This document shows positions 48,112-55,767 of a DNA stretch of 64,000 nt, one piece after another. The DNA is from Gammaproteobacteria bacterium 28-57-27 (GTDB taxonomy: Bacteria > Pseudomonadota > Gammaproteobacteria > Halothiobacillales > Halothiobacillaceae): assembly GCA_002281735.1 (NCBI GenBank), contig NCGK01000005.1:1-64000 (forward strand), written 5' to 3'. The notes under the pieces were generated by a model. That model made no database searches and was not told where the DNA came from. It saw only the letters and a list, made by a program, of their open reading frames with translations. Position 1 is the stretch's first letter. Each line of letters starts with the position of its first letter. The position numbers and the translations under genes were made by a program.

Positions 48112-48687
48112 ATGAACACACAACCGACAGATCGCTTACAACAAATCGCTACGGTAGTCGCCATCGCCCTTGGTATCTGGGGCGCGGGCTTGAGCACGTA
48201 CCAAGAATTGAGAACTCGTGAAAAGGAGAAGCCAACCATCTACACTCAACTTACGGTTTCGCGCCCAGATTATGTCGAGAACGCTAAATCACGTCCAGCC
48301 ACTTTCACGGTGAAGGTTCACAACTCCGGTCAAACGCCAATCACGCTCCGCCCCGCAGTTTCCTTTATTGCCTATAACCCTGCGTCGGACTTCTCGAACA
48401 CATTCAAAGGGCAGTTCGCCTCGGAAGCTACCTACTCTCTGCCGAAGACACTACAACCCGGGGAACAAGCAGCCGCTACTGCAACGGCTGCTGAGTCTGA
48501 TCCTGTATTTGGCCCCAACATTCAATATGCGGTGCTAGTCCAAGCAACCGATAACCAACTCTATTTCGCCGAGAACATCGCAGAGCCAATTAAGACCGCT
48601 GAGGCCTTTGAGGCATTACAGAGGTATGTCAAATACCAAGCAAAGGTGGAGTTTGAAAGCAAGCCCGCAGTCACCCTATCGCGCTAA
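48112..48687 (+). CDS. cassette gene 1: membrane-anchored hypothetical protein
   Basis: 191 residues. One N-terminal helix (IATVVAIALGIWGAGLSTYQ), then a beta-rich, probably extracytoplasmic domain with ATFTVKVHNSGQTPITLRP, an Ig/CARDB-like pattern. Its TAA stop lies inside the attC 5' box, as is usual for integron cassette genes. No function recognised. Confidence 0.75.
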   Translation: MNTQPTDRLQQIATVVAIALGIWGAGLSTYQELRTREKEKPTIYTQLTVSRPDYVENAKSRPATFTVKVHNSGQTPITLRPAVSFIAYNPASDFSNTFKGQFASEATYSLPKTLQPGEQAAATATAAESDPVFGPNIQYAVLVQATDNQLYFAENIAEPIKTAEAFEALQRYVKYQAKVEFESKPAVTLSR

Positions 48688-48750
48688 CCCATCGTTGCAG
48701 GGGACGGCTCCGCCTATCGGCGGCGCGCCCCTAAACTCAGACGTTAGAGC
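48681..48750 (+). other. integron-type attC site 1
   Basis: R'' box GCGCTAAC (48681-48688), R' box GTTAGAGC (48743-48750). Between them AGGGGACGGCTCCGCC and GGCGGCGCGCCCCT pair into an imperfect stem with unpaired bases, as in folded attC. Cassette rule: ATCGCGCTAAC at this site is complementary, except one base, to GTTAACGCGAT at the start of the same cassette (48089 on). This is strong support for a genuine attC. Confidence 0.85.
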
Positions 48751-48759
48751 AACCCCAAA

Positions 48760-49215
48760 ATGATCCCGACCCAAATTCTTGAGCACGCCGTAACAGTCAA
48801 ACTAAAAGACTATGACGACATGGAGCTGATTTTGCTCAAAGGGCACTTGATCCTTGAGCAAATGCTTAATCAAATACTTATTGCTCATGGCCTGGACATT
48901 AAACGCATTGAGAGCATGAGGCTAATGTATGGAAAAACACTTGAACTGGTTGCAGCCTTAAATAGCCAGCACTTAAAAAGCGAATACCAGCACCTGAAGA
49001 AAATAAATCAAATAAGAAATAGCATTGCCCACAAGCTATTCCCTGAAAATTATGATGTTGATTTGAAAGAATGGTCATGCTTGGTTCTTGGACATACACC
49101 AAAAACCATAAACACAAAAAGAACATATAAAATCCATGTCATTAAAGCGTTTTCATTTCTAGCGGGTAAATTGCAAAGTATGGCAGACGACATAGCATCT
49201 GCAAAGCCCGCGTAG
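48760..49215 (+). CDS. cassette gene 2: HEPN-like putative RNase
   Basis: 151 residues, all-alpha. LLKGHLILEQMLNQILIAHG and INQIRNSIAHKLFPE fit a HEPN domain, whose RNase active site is R(X4-6)H; here RNSIAH. HEPN RNases occur in toxin-antitoxin, abortive-infection and CRISPR effectors and often cut tRNA or rRNA. The gene is visibly AT-richer than the chromosome. No partner antitoxin is recognised. Motif match is by eye. Confidence 0.65.
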   Translation: MIPTQILEHAVTVKLKDYDDMELILLKGHLILEQMLNQILIAHGLDIKRIESMRLMYGKTLELVAALNSQHLKSEYQHLKKINQIRNSIAHKLFPENYDVDLKEWSCLVLGHTPKTINTKRTYKIHVIKAFSFLAGKLQSMADDIASAKPA

Positions 49216-49278
49216 ATACTGTCATCCAACACAAGCCAAACCCAATGGTGTCAAACTCGACTCATTAGGTAAGACCAC

Positions 49279-49572
49279 ATGATTGATCTTGATAACAAAG
49301 TAATACTCGTTTCCAAAAGAATGATCGATAACCACGGGCATGAAACATTTGATACTTTCTTTGGCAAGGTAAAATTTTTTAACGAAAACACCGTCGTTGT
49401 TACCCGACCCTCGGGCGAAGATGAATCGCTGCCATATGGCGAACAGCTCTACGAGATTGCTGAAGAAGGTTTTTATGAACTAGACGATGGCAGCACATGC
49501 GAAAACCCTGATTTCATCGCCGAGTTTGCTGTATATCAAAGCCAGGAAGCGCGTGAAAAATATGGAAAATAA
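49279..49572 (+). CDS. cassette-type hypothetical protein, 97 aa
   Basis: Acidic 97-residue protein: MIDLDNKVILVSKRMIDNHG, FFGKVKFFNENTVVVTRPSGEDESLPYGEQLYEIAEEGFYEL and DFIAEFAVYQSQEA. Looks like a compact beta-rich domain. TTAGGTAAG precedes the start. I do not know a function; its acidity and position after the HEPN gene would suit an inhibitor or immunity protein, but that is speculation. Confidence 0.65.
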   Translation: MIDLDNKVILVSKRMIDNHGHETFDTFFGKVKFFNENTVVVTRPSGEDESLPYGEQLYEIAEEGFYELDDGSTCENPDFIAEFAVYQSQEAREKYGK

Positions 49573-49619
49573 CCGTGGACATCAGTTACCGGGTTGATGC
49601 GGCACAATCAAGCCCTGAA

Positions 49620-49772
49620 GTAGGGTGCGCCGCGCGCACCGATGGGTGAAACTATTGATTCGGCACTTAAATACCACGATAACCGTTCGCTCTGAGCCTG
49701 TCGAAGAGCCTTTGTGCGGGGCTTCGACAGGCTCAGCCCGAACGGTTAATCACGAATAATTCGTGCCGAATC
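49620..49772. repeat. nested palindromes upstream of hen1
   Basis: Within the 236-bp gap before hen1: a GTAG-footed REP unit (GTAGGGTGCGCCGCGCGCACC, 49620-49640, stem GGTGCG/CGCACC); an outer inverted repeat GATTCGGCAC (49657-49666) / GTGCCGAATC (49763-49772); and inside it a larger palindrome TAACCGTTCG...CGAACGGTTA (49680-49748) with GAGCCTGTCGAAG/CTTCGACAGGCTC arms. The last type is a widespread bacterial repeat. Confidence 0.8.
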
Positions 49773-49808
49773 TATAAAACCACGTAACACGCCACATAAA
49801 GGTGACTC

Positions 49809-51209
49809 ATGCTGTTGACGATTACTAGCACGATGGCATCAGCCCCGGATCTGGGCTACCTCCTGCACAAGAACCCGCTCCATGCGCAGGTGTTCAACCT
49901 TGGCTTCGGCAAGGCGCATGTTTTCTACCCGGTGGTTGAGCCCGAGCGCTGCACGGCTGCCCTGCTGATTGAGATTGATCCGATCGGGCTGGTGCGTGGT
50001 CGGCAAGGCCCTCCCGGCGAGGGGCGCACCCTTGAGCAGTACGTCAATGATCGACCCTACGTTGGCTCGTCGTTCCTGAGCGTGGCGCTGGCCGATGTAT
50101 TCGGCACCGCGCTCGCGGGACGCAGCAAGGAGAGGCCGGAACTGGCGGCGCAAGAGATCCCGCTCGAAGCGCGCCTCTCGGTTCTTCCATGCCGTGGTGG
50201 CGAAGCCTTCCTGCGGCGTCTGTTCGAGCCGCTCGGCTACGCGGTGATGGCTGAGCGACACGCGCTCGACGAGCAGAACCCGGACTGGGGAGCGAGCCGC
50301 TACTTTACCGTCACGCTCACAGGCAGCAAGCGGCTCGGCGATTTGCTCACGCACCTCTACGTGCTCGTTCCCGTCCTTGACGACGACAAACACTACTGGG
50401 TCGGCGACGACGAGGTCGAAAAGCTGGTGCGCCACGGCGAGGGCTGGCTTGCAACGCATCCTGAGCGCGAGCTGATCGCGCGGCGCTATCTGAAACAACA
50501 GCGCAGTCTGGCTCGCCAGGCGCTTGAGCAAATCATGGCCGAGGAGCAGCCCGCCGCCGACGAGGTTCAGGCGGATCATGCTCAGGAAGAAGCAGAGATT
50601 GAGACGCGCATCAGCTTGAACGAACAACGCATCGGCACGGTCATCGCGGCGCTCAAGCAGAGTGGTGCCAAGCGGGTTCTGGATCTCGGCTGCGGCGAGG
50701 GACAGCTTTTGCGCGCGCTGCTCAAGGAGAAGCTCTTCGACGAAATCGTGGGGGTCGATGTCTCCCACCGGGCGCTCGAAATCAGCCGTGATCGACTCCG
50801 ACTTGAGCAGATGTCCGAGAAGCAGCAGGAGCGCATCAAGCTGTTCCAGAGCTCGCTGGTGTATCGGGACAAGCGGCTCGCCGGATACGATGCTGCGGCC
50901 GTCATCGAGGTGATCGAGCACCTTGAGCCGTCGCGGCTGGCGGCGTTCGAACGAAGCATCTTCGAGTTCGCCTGTCCGGGCACGGTCATCGTGACCACGC
51001 CCAATGCCGAGTACAACGTGAAGTTCGAGAACCTGCCTGCGGGGCGCTTCCGCCACCAGGATCACCGTTTCGAGTGGTCCAGGGCGGAATTCGAAGCATG
51101 GGCAAAAGGCATCGCCGCGCGCTTTCGCTACAACGTTCGCTTCGTCGCCGTGGGTCAGGAAGACGCTGTGCTCGGTTCCCCAACCCAAATGGCGGTATTC
51201 GCACGATGA
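49809..51209 (+). CDS. hen1: 3'-terminal RNA ribose 2'-O-methyltransferase Hen1
   Basis: 466 residues. The N-terminal half (1-240) is the bacterial Hen1_L domain (LHKNPLHAQVFNLGFGKAHVFYP, YVGSSFLSVALADVFGTAL). The C-terminal methyltransferase has the SAM loop VLDLGCGEGQLL (about 290-301) and metal ligands Glu367, Glu370, His371 (EVIEHLEP) with His416/His419 in FRHQDHRFEW, matching the ExxEH...H pattern of bacterial Hen1. It methylates the 2'-OH at the break before ligation, preventing re-cleavage by ribotoxins. AAGGTGA precedes the start. Overlaps pnkp by ATGA. Confidence 0.96.
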   Translation: MLLTITSTMASAPDLGYLLHKNPLHAQVFNLGFGKAHVFYPVVEPERCTAALLIEIDPIGLVRGRQGPPGEGRTLEQYVNDRPYVGSSFLSVALADVFGTALAGRSKERPELAAQEIPLEARLSVLPCRGGEAFLRRLFEPLGYAVMAERHALDEQNPDWGASRYFTVTLTGSKRLGDLLTHLYVLVPVLDDDKHYWVGDDEVEKLVRHGEGWLATHPERELIARRYLKQQRSLARQALEQIMAEEQPAADEVQADHAQEEAEIETRISLNEQRIGTVIAALKQSGAKRVLDLGCGEGQLLRALLKEKLFDEIVGVDVSHRALEISRDRLRLEQMSEKQQERIKLFQSSLVYRDKRLAGYDAAAVIEVIEHLEPSRLAAFERSIFEFACPGTVIVTTPNAEYNVKFENLPAGRFRHQDHRFEWSRAEFEAWAKGIAARFRYNVRFVAVGQEDAVLGSPTQMAVFAR

Positions 51210-53746
51210 AAATTACCGTTCCCGAACTCGCGCTGGTCGTGCTCATCGGCCCTTCCGGCGCGGGCAAGTCGACCTTCGCCCAAAAGCACTTCAAGTCCAC
51301 CGAGGTGCTTTCGTCTGATGTCTGCCGTGGACTGGTCAGCGACGACCAGAACAACCAGGCCGCCACCAACGATGCCTTCGAGGTGCTGCATTTTATCGCG
51401 GCGAAACGTCTCGCCGCAGGCAAGCTCACGGTAATTGATGCAACGAACGTGCAGCCCGAGGCAAGGAAACCTCTCGTGGCGCTTGCGCGCCAGTACCACT
51501 GCTTGCCAGTCGCAATCGTCTTCGACCTGCCCGAAAATATCTGCCACGAGCGCAACAAGACGCGACCGGATCGCCATTTCGGCCCTCACGTCATCCGACA
51601 GCAGGCGCAGCAGATGCGTCGTTCGATCCGCGGACTGGCGCGCGAAGGCTTTCGCCACATCTTCACGCTGTCATCCCTCGACGAGGTCGAAGGGGTGAGC
51701 ATCGAACGCCAGCCGCTGTGGAACAATCGGCGCGGCGAGCACGGCCCGTTCGACATCATCGGCGATATTCATGGCTGCCGTGCCGAGCTGGAAACCCTGC
51801 TCGCGCGGCTGGGCTACGACGCGAGCACCCACCAGCATCCGGACGGGCGCAAAGTCATCTTCCTTGGCGATTTGGTCGATCGGGGGCCGGACATCCCCGG
51901 CGTTCTGCGCATCGTCATGCCGATGGTCGAGGCCGGAAGCGCGCTCTGTGTTCCCGGCAATCACGAGATGAAGCTGCTGCGCAAACTGCGCGGCAAGAAC
52001 GTGCAGATCACGCACGGGCTCGCGGAGTCGCTGGCTCAACTCGAACGCGAGCCACCGGAGTTCGTCAACGCGGTGACGGACTTCATGGATGACCTGGTCT
52101 CGCATTACGTGCTGGACGATGGCAAGCTCGTGGTCGCACACGCTGGCATGAAGGAGTCGATGCAAGGGCGCGGCTCCGGCAAGGTGCGCGACTTTGCGCT
52201 GTACGGCGAAACCACCGGAGAGACCGATGAATTTGGCCTCCCCGTCCGCTACAACTGGGCCGCCGAGTATCGGGGACGCGCCATGGTGGTGTACGGGCAC
52301 ACGCCGGTTCCCGAACCCGAATGGCTGAACGGCACCTTGAACATCGACACCGGCTGCGTGTTCGGCGGTCGCCTCACCGCGCTGCGCTACCCGGAGAAAG
52401 AGCTGGTCTCCGTGCCAGCCGAACGAATATGGTCCCAGCCTGCCAAGCCGTTCCTCGATCAGAGCGCCCAAGCGTCGGCCATGACGGCGCAGCAGGACGA
52501 TGACGAGGTGCTCGACCTGGACGATGTGCTCGGCAAGCGCATCGTGACCACGCGCCTGCATCACACCATCACCGTGCGCGAAGAGAACGCCACCACCGCG
52601 CTGGAAGTGATGAGTCGTTTTGCGGCGAATCCGAAGTGGCTGATCTACCTGCCGCCGACCATGTCGCCGACTGACACCGCGCCGGACGGCGATCTGCTCG
52701 AACATCCCGCGCAAGCCTTCGCCTACTACCGACAGCAGGGCATCCCCAAGGTGATTTGCGAAGAAAAGCACATGGGATCGCGCGCCGTGATTATCGTGTG
52801 CCGCGATGCCAGCGTCGCCCGCACGCGCTTCGGCATCGTCGAAAACGAAGATGGCATCATCTACACCCGCACCGGTCGCCGCTTCTTCGATGACGACGCG
52901 CTGGAGAAGGCGCTGCTCGCCCGGATCCGCCGCGCTGCCGACCAAGCCGGGCTCTGGGACGAGCTGGCCACCGACTGGATGTGCCTGGACTGCGAACTGA
53001 TGCCATGGTCGGCCAAGGCGCAAGAGCTGCTCAAAACCCAGTACGCCGCCGTCGGCGCGGCCTCCCGCGCGGCGCTGGGTGAGGCGGTTTCCGCACTGGA
53101 ACGTGCACTTGCGCGCGGTGCCGACGTGGGCTCACTGCTGAAGCACACCCAGGATCGCGCGCAGCTTGCCGAGCGCTACACCGAGGCGTACCGCAGATAC
53201 TGCTGGTCAGTGACCTCGCTCGACGACCTGCGCGTCGCGCCGTTCCATCTGCTGGCCAGCGAAGGCAAGATTCACATCGATCAGAGCAACCTGTGGCACA
53301 TGGAAACGCTCTCCAAGCTGAGTGCTGGCGGCGACCCGCTGCTGATGGCAACGGCGTACCGGCTCGTCGACGTGACCGATTCCGCGTCAGAAGCTGAAGG
53401 CGTTTGCTGGTGGGAGGAACTGACGGCTCGCGGCGGAGAGGGCATGGTGGTCAAGCCACTGGAGTTCGTCTCCCGTGGCCGACGCGGCATCGCGCAACCC
53501 GCCGTCAAGTGCCGTGGCGCCGAGTATCTGCGCATCATCTACGGCATGGAGTACACGCTGGCCGAGAACCTTGAGCGCCTGCGTTCGCGCGGTCTGTCGG
53601 TGAAGCGCTCCCTCGCCCTCAGAGAGTTCGCACTGGGCATCGAAGGCCTGGAGCGCTTCGTCCGCAAGGAGCCGCTCCGCCGCGTGCACGAGTGCGTGTT
53701 CGCCGTCCTCGCGCTGGAAAGCGAGCCGGTGGATCCCCGCCTATAA
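51206..53746 (+). CDS. pnkp: polynucleotide kinase-phosphatase-ligase Pnkp
   Basis: 846 residues, close to the usual three-domain bacterial Pnkp. Kinase: P-loop GPSGAGKST (15-23). Phosphatase of the metallophosphoesterase type: DIIGDIHGCRAELE (from 183), FLGDLVDRGPDIP and VPGNHEMK. Ligase: adenylated lysine in CEEKHMGSRAV (Lys521), then EGMVVKP and QPAVKCRG. Together with Hen1 it heals 2',3'-cyclic phosphate and 5'-OH ends and seals broken tRNA. The ligase is full length, so the separate Rnl of the split system is not needed. The operon is two genes. Confidence 0.97.
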   Translation: MKITVPELALVVLIGPSGAGKSTFAQKHFKSTEVLSSDVCRGLVSDDQNNQAATNDAFEVLHFIAAKRLAAGKLTVIDATNVQPEARKPLVALARQYHCLPVAIVFDLPENICHERNKTRPDRHFGPHVIRQQAQQMRRSIRGLAREGFRHIFTLSSLDEVEGVSIERQPLWNNRRGEHGPFDIIGDIHGCRAELETLLARLGYDASTHQHPDGRKVIFLGDLVDRGPDIPGVLRIVMPMVEAGSALCVPGNHEMKLLRKLRGKNVQITHGLAESLAQLEREPPEFVNAVTDFMDDLVSHYVLDDGKLVVAHAGMKESMQGRGSGKVRDFALYGETTGETDEFGLPVRYNWAAEYRGRAMVVYGHTPVPEPEWLNGTLNIDTGCVFGGRLTALRYPEKELVSVPAERIWSQPAKPFLDQSAQASAMTAQQDDDEVLDLDDVLGKRIVTTRLHHTITVREENATTALEVMSRFAANPKWLIYLPPTMSPTDTAPDGDLLEHPAQAFAYYRQQGIPKVICEEKHMGSRAVIIVCRDASVARTRFGIVENEDGIIYTRTGRRFFDDDALEKALLARIRRAADQAGLWDELATDWMCLDCELMPWSAKAQELLKTQYAAVGAASRAALGEAVSALERALARGADVGSLLKHTQDRAQLAERYTEAYRRYCWSVTSLDDLRVAPFHLLASEGKIHIDQSNLWHMETLSKLSAGGDPLLMATAYRLVDVTDSASEAEGVCWWEELTARGGEGMVVKPLEFVSRGRRGIAQPAVKCRGAEYLRIIYGMEYTLAENLERLRSRGLSVKRSLALREFALGIEGLERFVRKEPLRRVHECVFAVLALESEPVDPRL

Positions 53747-53798
53747 TGTCGGCAGTGTTTGTTTCTTGATGGTCGATGAAGCGTGTCTTCTGGGGATG

Positions 53799-54053
53799 CG
53801 CCACCCAGGTGGAATACGACTACGCCTCCTTCCGCAGTGCGTATCTGGCGGGTCAGACGTTGTATTGATTCTCAGTGCTCTGAATAACAAGCCCCGGCAT
53901 AGACCGGGGCTTTTTTGTGGTGTTAGCGGCTGATTTTTTTCGCTTGATGAGTACGCTTCGCCAGTTCACCGACTAGAATTGCGGAACATCACCGTCTTAT
54001 CGGTCTTGTCTGATAGGACCTTTACGCCGACATTTGCCGGATAACTCACGTTA
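53799..54053. repeat. direct repeat copy B (island internal boundary)
   Basis: Second copy of 47839-48092, placed 53 bp after pnkp. It holds a headless remnant of the DUF2252 gene 3' end (codons ATQVEYDYASFRSAYLAGQT and stop), the terminator at 53891-53916, the hairpin tail (GTCTTATC/GATAGGAC with one compensated change) and ends in CACGTTAGGC. Beyond this point the sequence differs completely from that after copy A. Confidence 0.92.
53891..53916 (+). terminator. duplicated rho-independent terminator
   Basis: GCCCCGG/CCGGGGC stem followed by TTTTTT, in copy B. It now sits about 145 bp downstream of pnkp and could terminate the hen1-pnkp transcript. Confidence 0.85.
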
Positions 54054-54062
54054 GGCGTGTAT

Positions 54063-54086
54063 AAAAAAGCCCACTGAGTGCGGGCT
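54063..54086 (-). terminator. terminator of the minus-strand cassette gene
   Basis: On the minus strand AGCCCGCACTCAGTGGGCTT forms a GCCC/GGGC stem followed by TTTTTTAT. It lies 25 bp downstream of the stop of the 54111-54431 gene. Confidence 0.8.
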
Positions 54087-54110
54087 TCTGTTGGTTTGGT
54101 ATATCTGAAA

Positions 54111-54431
54111 TCAAGACTGAGAAATTAGGTCATCGGCGGCAGGATTCGTTTCATATTGGTCTTTAATCAAAGCTCGGGCTTGCTTTGAAGTAATGGTGAC
54201 TTTAGTTTTCGAATCTTGGTAGAGTTTCGAATAACCCTCGACATCCCTTGTCGTGTATGTTTGATAATTTGGGCTATTTTTTGACATTTGTAGTGCAATG
54301 ACATCTGAATCAACACCCTCTTCACGCATTCTTCCGGCGCGCTCAATAACCGAGCCCGCACGGGAAGCAGGGCTTGAAACTTTTTCGATCGTGTCAATGA
54401 CATTATTGGCAATATTTTCTAGCTTTAACAT
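54111..54431 (-). CDS. reverse-oriented cassette gene, 106 aa hypothetical
   Basis: 106-residue alpha-helical, charged protein (MLKLENIANNVIDTIEKVSS, ALQMSKNSPNYQTYTTRDVEGYSKLY, SKTKVTITSKQARALIKDQY). The cassette (54051-54618) is bounded by GTTAGGC and attC 2, and the gene runs opposite to the cassette direction with its own terminator. Such inverted cassettes usually carry their own promoter. The segment TTRDVEGYSKLYQDS could be helix-turn-helix-like, but I do not recognise the family. Confidence 0.65.
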   Translation of the reverse strand: MLKLENIANNVIDTIEKVSSPASRAGSVIERAGRMREEGVDSDVIALQMSKNSPNYQTYTTRDVEGYSKLYQDSKTKVTITSKQARALIKDQYETNPAADDLISQS

Positions 54432-54555
54432 GTTGAAACCTCATGGATGAAAATCAAGAAGCAGTTACGGTGGCTCTTTTGAGGGAGCGCCATTTATTTT
54501 TGGGGTCAAATACAAGAACTTCAACTCTGGCGAGGAAAATTCTTGGACTCCTGCT

Positions 54556-54624
54556 GCCTAACATGGCGCTCAAGCCGACCCGCTTCCGCTACGCTCCAGC
54601 GGTCGGCTTAGCTCTACGTTATGT
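54556..54624 (+). other. integron-type attC site 2
   Basis: R'' box GCCTAAC (54556-54562), R' box GTTATGT (54618-54624). Arms AAGCCGACCCGCT and AGCGGTCGGCTT pair with one bulged base, the extrahelical base that directs integron integrase to the correct strand. The cassette begins GTTAGGC at 54050, the exact complement of the R'' box. A spurious reading frame across this site gives NMALKPTRFRYAPAVGLAL-type peptide. Confidence 0.92.
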
Positions 54625-54654
54625 ACCAATGAAATCGTCCAATAGGAGCTGTCA

Positions 54655-55767
54655 GTGACTAACTTCATAGCGATAAAAATTCACTACGATCATCGTAAGT
54701 CAATTCCACCACACCTCAAATACTCAAAGCCTCCATCGGCAAAAGAGTACGACGCATATCTAAAGATCTATCGAGAAGAGGATGTCGGTGGCAATGGTTT
54801 TCATGAGTGCCTGAACTACTCCATACCAGAAAACGGCAATGTTCAAATGTACTTGCCGCCGACGTGCATTCCTGGCCGGAACCGCATTGATGAAGAGTTC
54901 GTAATATTTTCGTTTACATATAAAACAGACCGAGAGATGCCATCCTGCATTGTTGGGGTTCATGCTGGAGCTGCTGTACTGAAGAAACCAAAGAAGCGAA
55001 AAGAAATCGAAACAATTGATGGCATTAAAGAGCCACTTATCTATCGTGTAGAAGCCCCGCAGAACCTGGTAACCCTATTTACTCCGCCGATCGATTATGA
55101 CTTCCACGATGGAACCTACACGCCAAGGCTCAAGACTTGGGGCAATGGACTGCGAAACATAGAAGAAATTCATGCAAAAAACATAATCGCTGAGGCATTG
55201 CGAAGCGCAACCAAGGAAATATCAAGCGCAAAGTTATCAAAACGAGTAGTGCTGGAGCGACAGATTGATGTTCTCAACGAAATTAACAGCCGTTATTTTT
55301 CCGCAGCTTCATTAAATACTTCAAAACCTCCAAAAACCAATACGACTGGTGGCATTAGCCCACCAGATCAGGAGTTAGGATTTTTGGGCGAAAAGTATGT
55401 ATATGAGCACGAGGTCGCGCATGCTGAGAAAATCGGGGCGTTAGCAAGTGATGTTGAGTGGATTTCCCAGTCCGTTCCCCAGTCACCGTTTGACATTAAG
55501 TCAGTTAGAAAAATTGATGGGAAGTTCATTGACCACTATATTGAGGTAAAATCTAGCCGGGCTGAGGATGAATCGAATATCTATGTTTCTTCGGGGCAAA
55601 TTGAGTTTTTCAAGAATAATGAAGACTGCAGTTCATTTGTCTTTGCTAGCTTTGACCGCTGTGGATCTCTCAAGAACATCAGATACCTTTCCCTGTCGGT
55701 TCTACTGAATGAATTTGATCTCTCGCCAATTAAGTTCAAACTTCAGAAACGTTATGTTGACGCATAA
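54655..55767 (+). CDS. cassette gene: DUF3883-type putative nuclease
   Basis: 370 residues from GTG 54655, preceded by AGGAG. The N-terminal 220 residues are unrecognised. The C-terminus, LGFLGEKYVYEHEVAHAEKI, then SPFDIKSVRKIDGKFIDHYIEVKSS and GQIEFFKNNEDCSSFVFASF, matches the DUF3883/PD-(D/E)XK pattern with Asp, then Glu-X-Lys. DUF3883 modules occur in restriction and other anti-phage proteins. AT-richer than the flanks. Its stop codon sits inside an attC-like box, as in cassette genes. Confidence 0.75.
   Translation: MTNFIAIKIHYDHRKSIPPHLKYSKPPSAKEYDAYLKIYREEDVGGNGFHECLNYSIPENGNVQMYLPPTCIPGRNRIDEEFVIFSFTYKTDREMPSCIVGVHAGAAVLKKPKKRKEIETIDGIKEPLIYRVEAPQNLVTLFTPPIDYDFHDGTYTPRLKTWGNGLRNIEEIHAKNIIAEALRSATKEISSAKLSKRVVLERQIDVLNEINSRYFSAASLNTSKPPKTNTTGGISPPDQELGFLGEKYVYEHEVAHAEKIGALASDVEWISQSVPQSPFDIKSVRKIDGKFIDHYIEVKSSRAEDESNIYVSSGQIEFFKNNEDCSSFVFASFDRCGSLKNIRYLSLSVLLNEFDLSPIKFKLQKRYVDA

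Noticed and set aside
49216-49278. an attC between the HEPN gene and the 97-aa gene
   Set aside because: CCAAC and ATTAGG resemble parts of the boxes, but the required GTT is absent and nothing matches the complement of the cassette 2 start (TTAGAGC).
51671-53023. 450-codon frame antisense to pnkp, and a similar one antisense to hen1
   Set aside because: Both are shadows of genes with full sets of catalytic motifs on the plus strand.
49573-53798. hen1-pnkp as one integron cassette
   Set aside because: There is no attC at its right end, and at about 4 kb it would be very large for a cassette; co-integration with the duplicated 3' end is the simpler reading.
54443-54658. 71-codon plus-strand frame across attC 2
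   Set aside because: It reads straight through the attC boxes, giving the familiar MALKPTRFRYAPAVGLAL-like translation of attC DNA, and has no ribosome-binding site or conserved domain.
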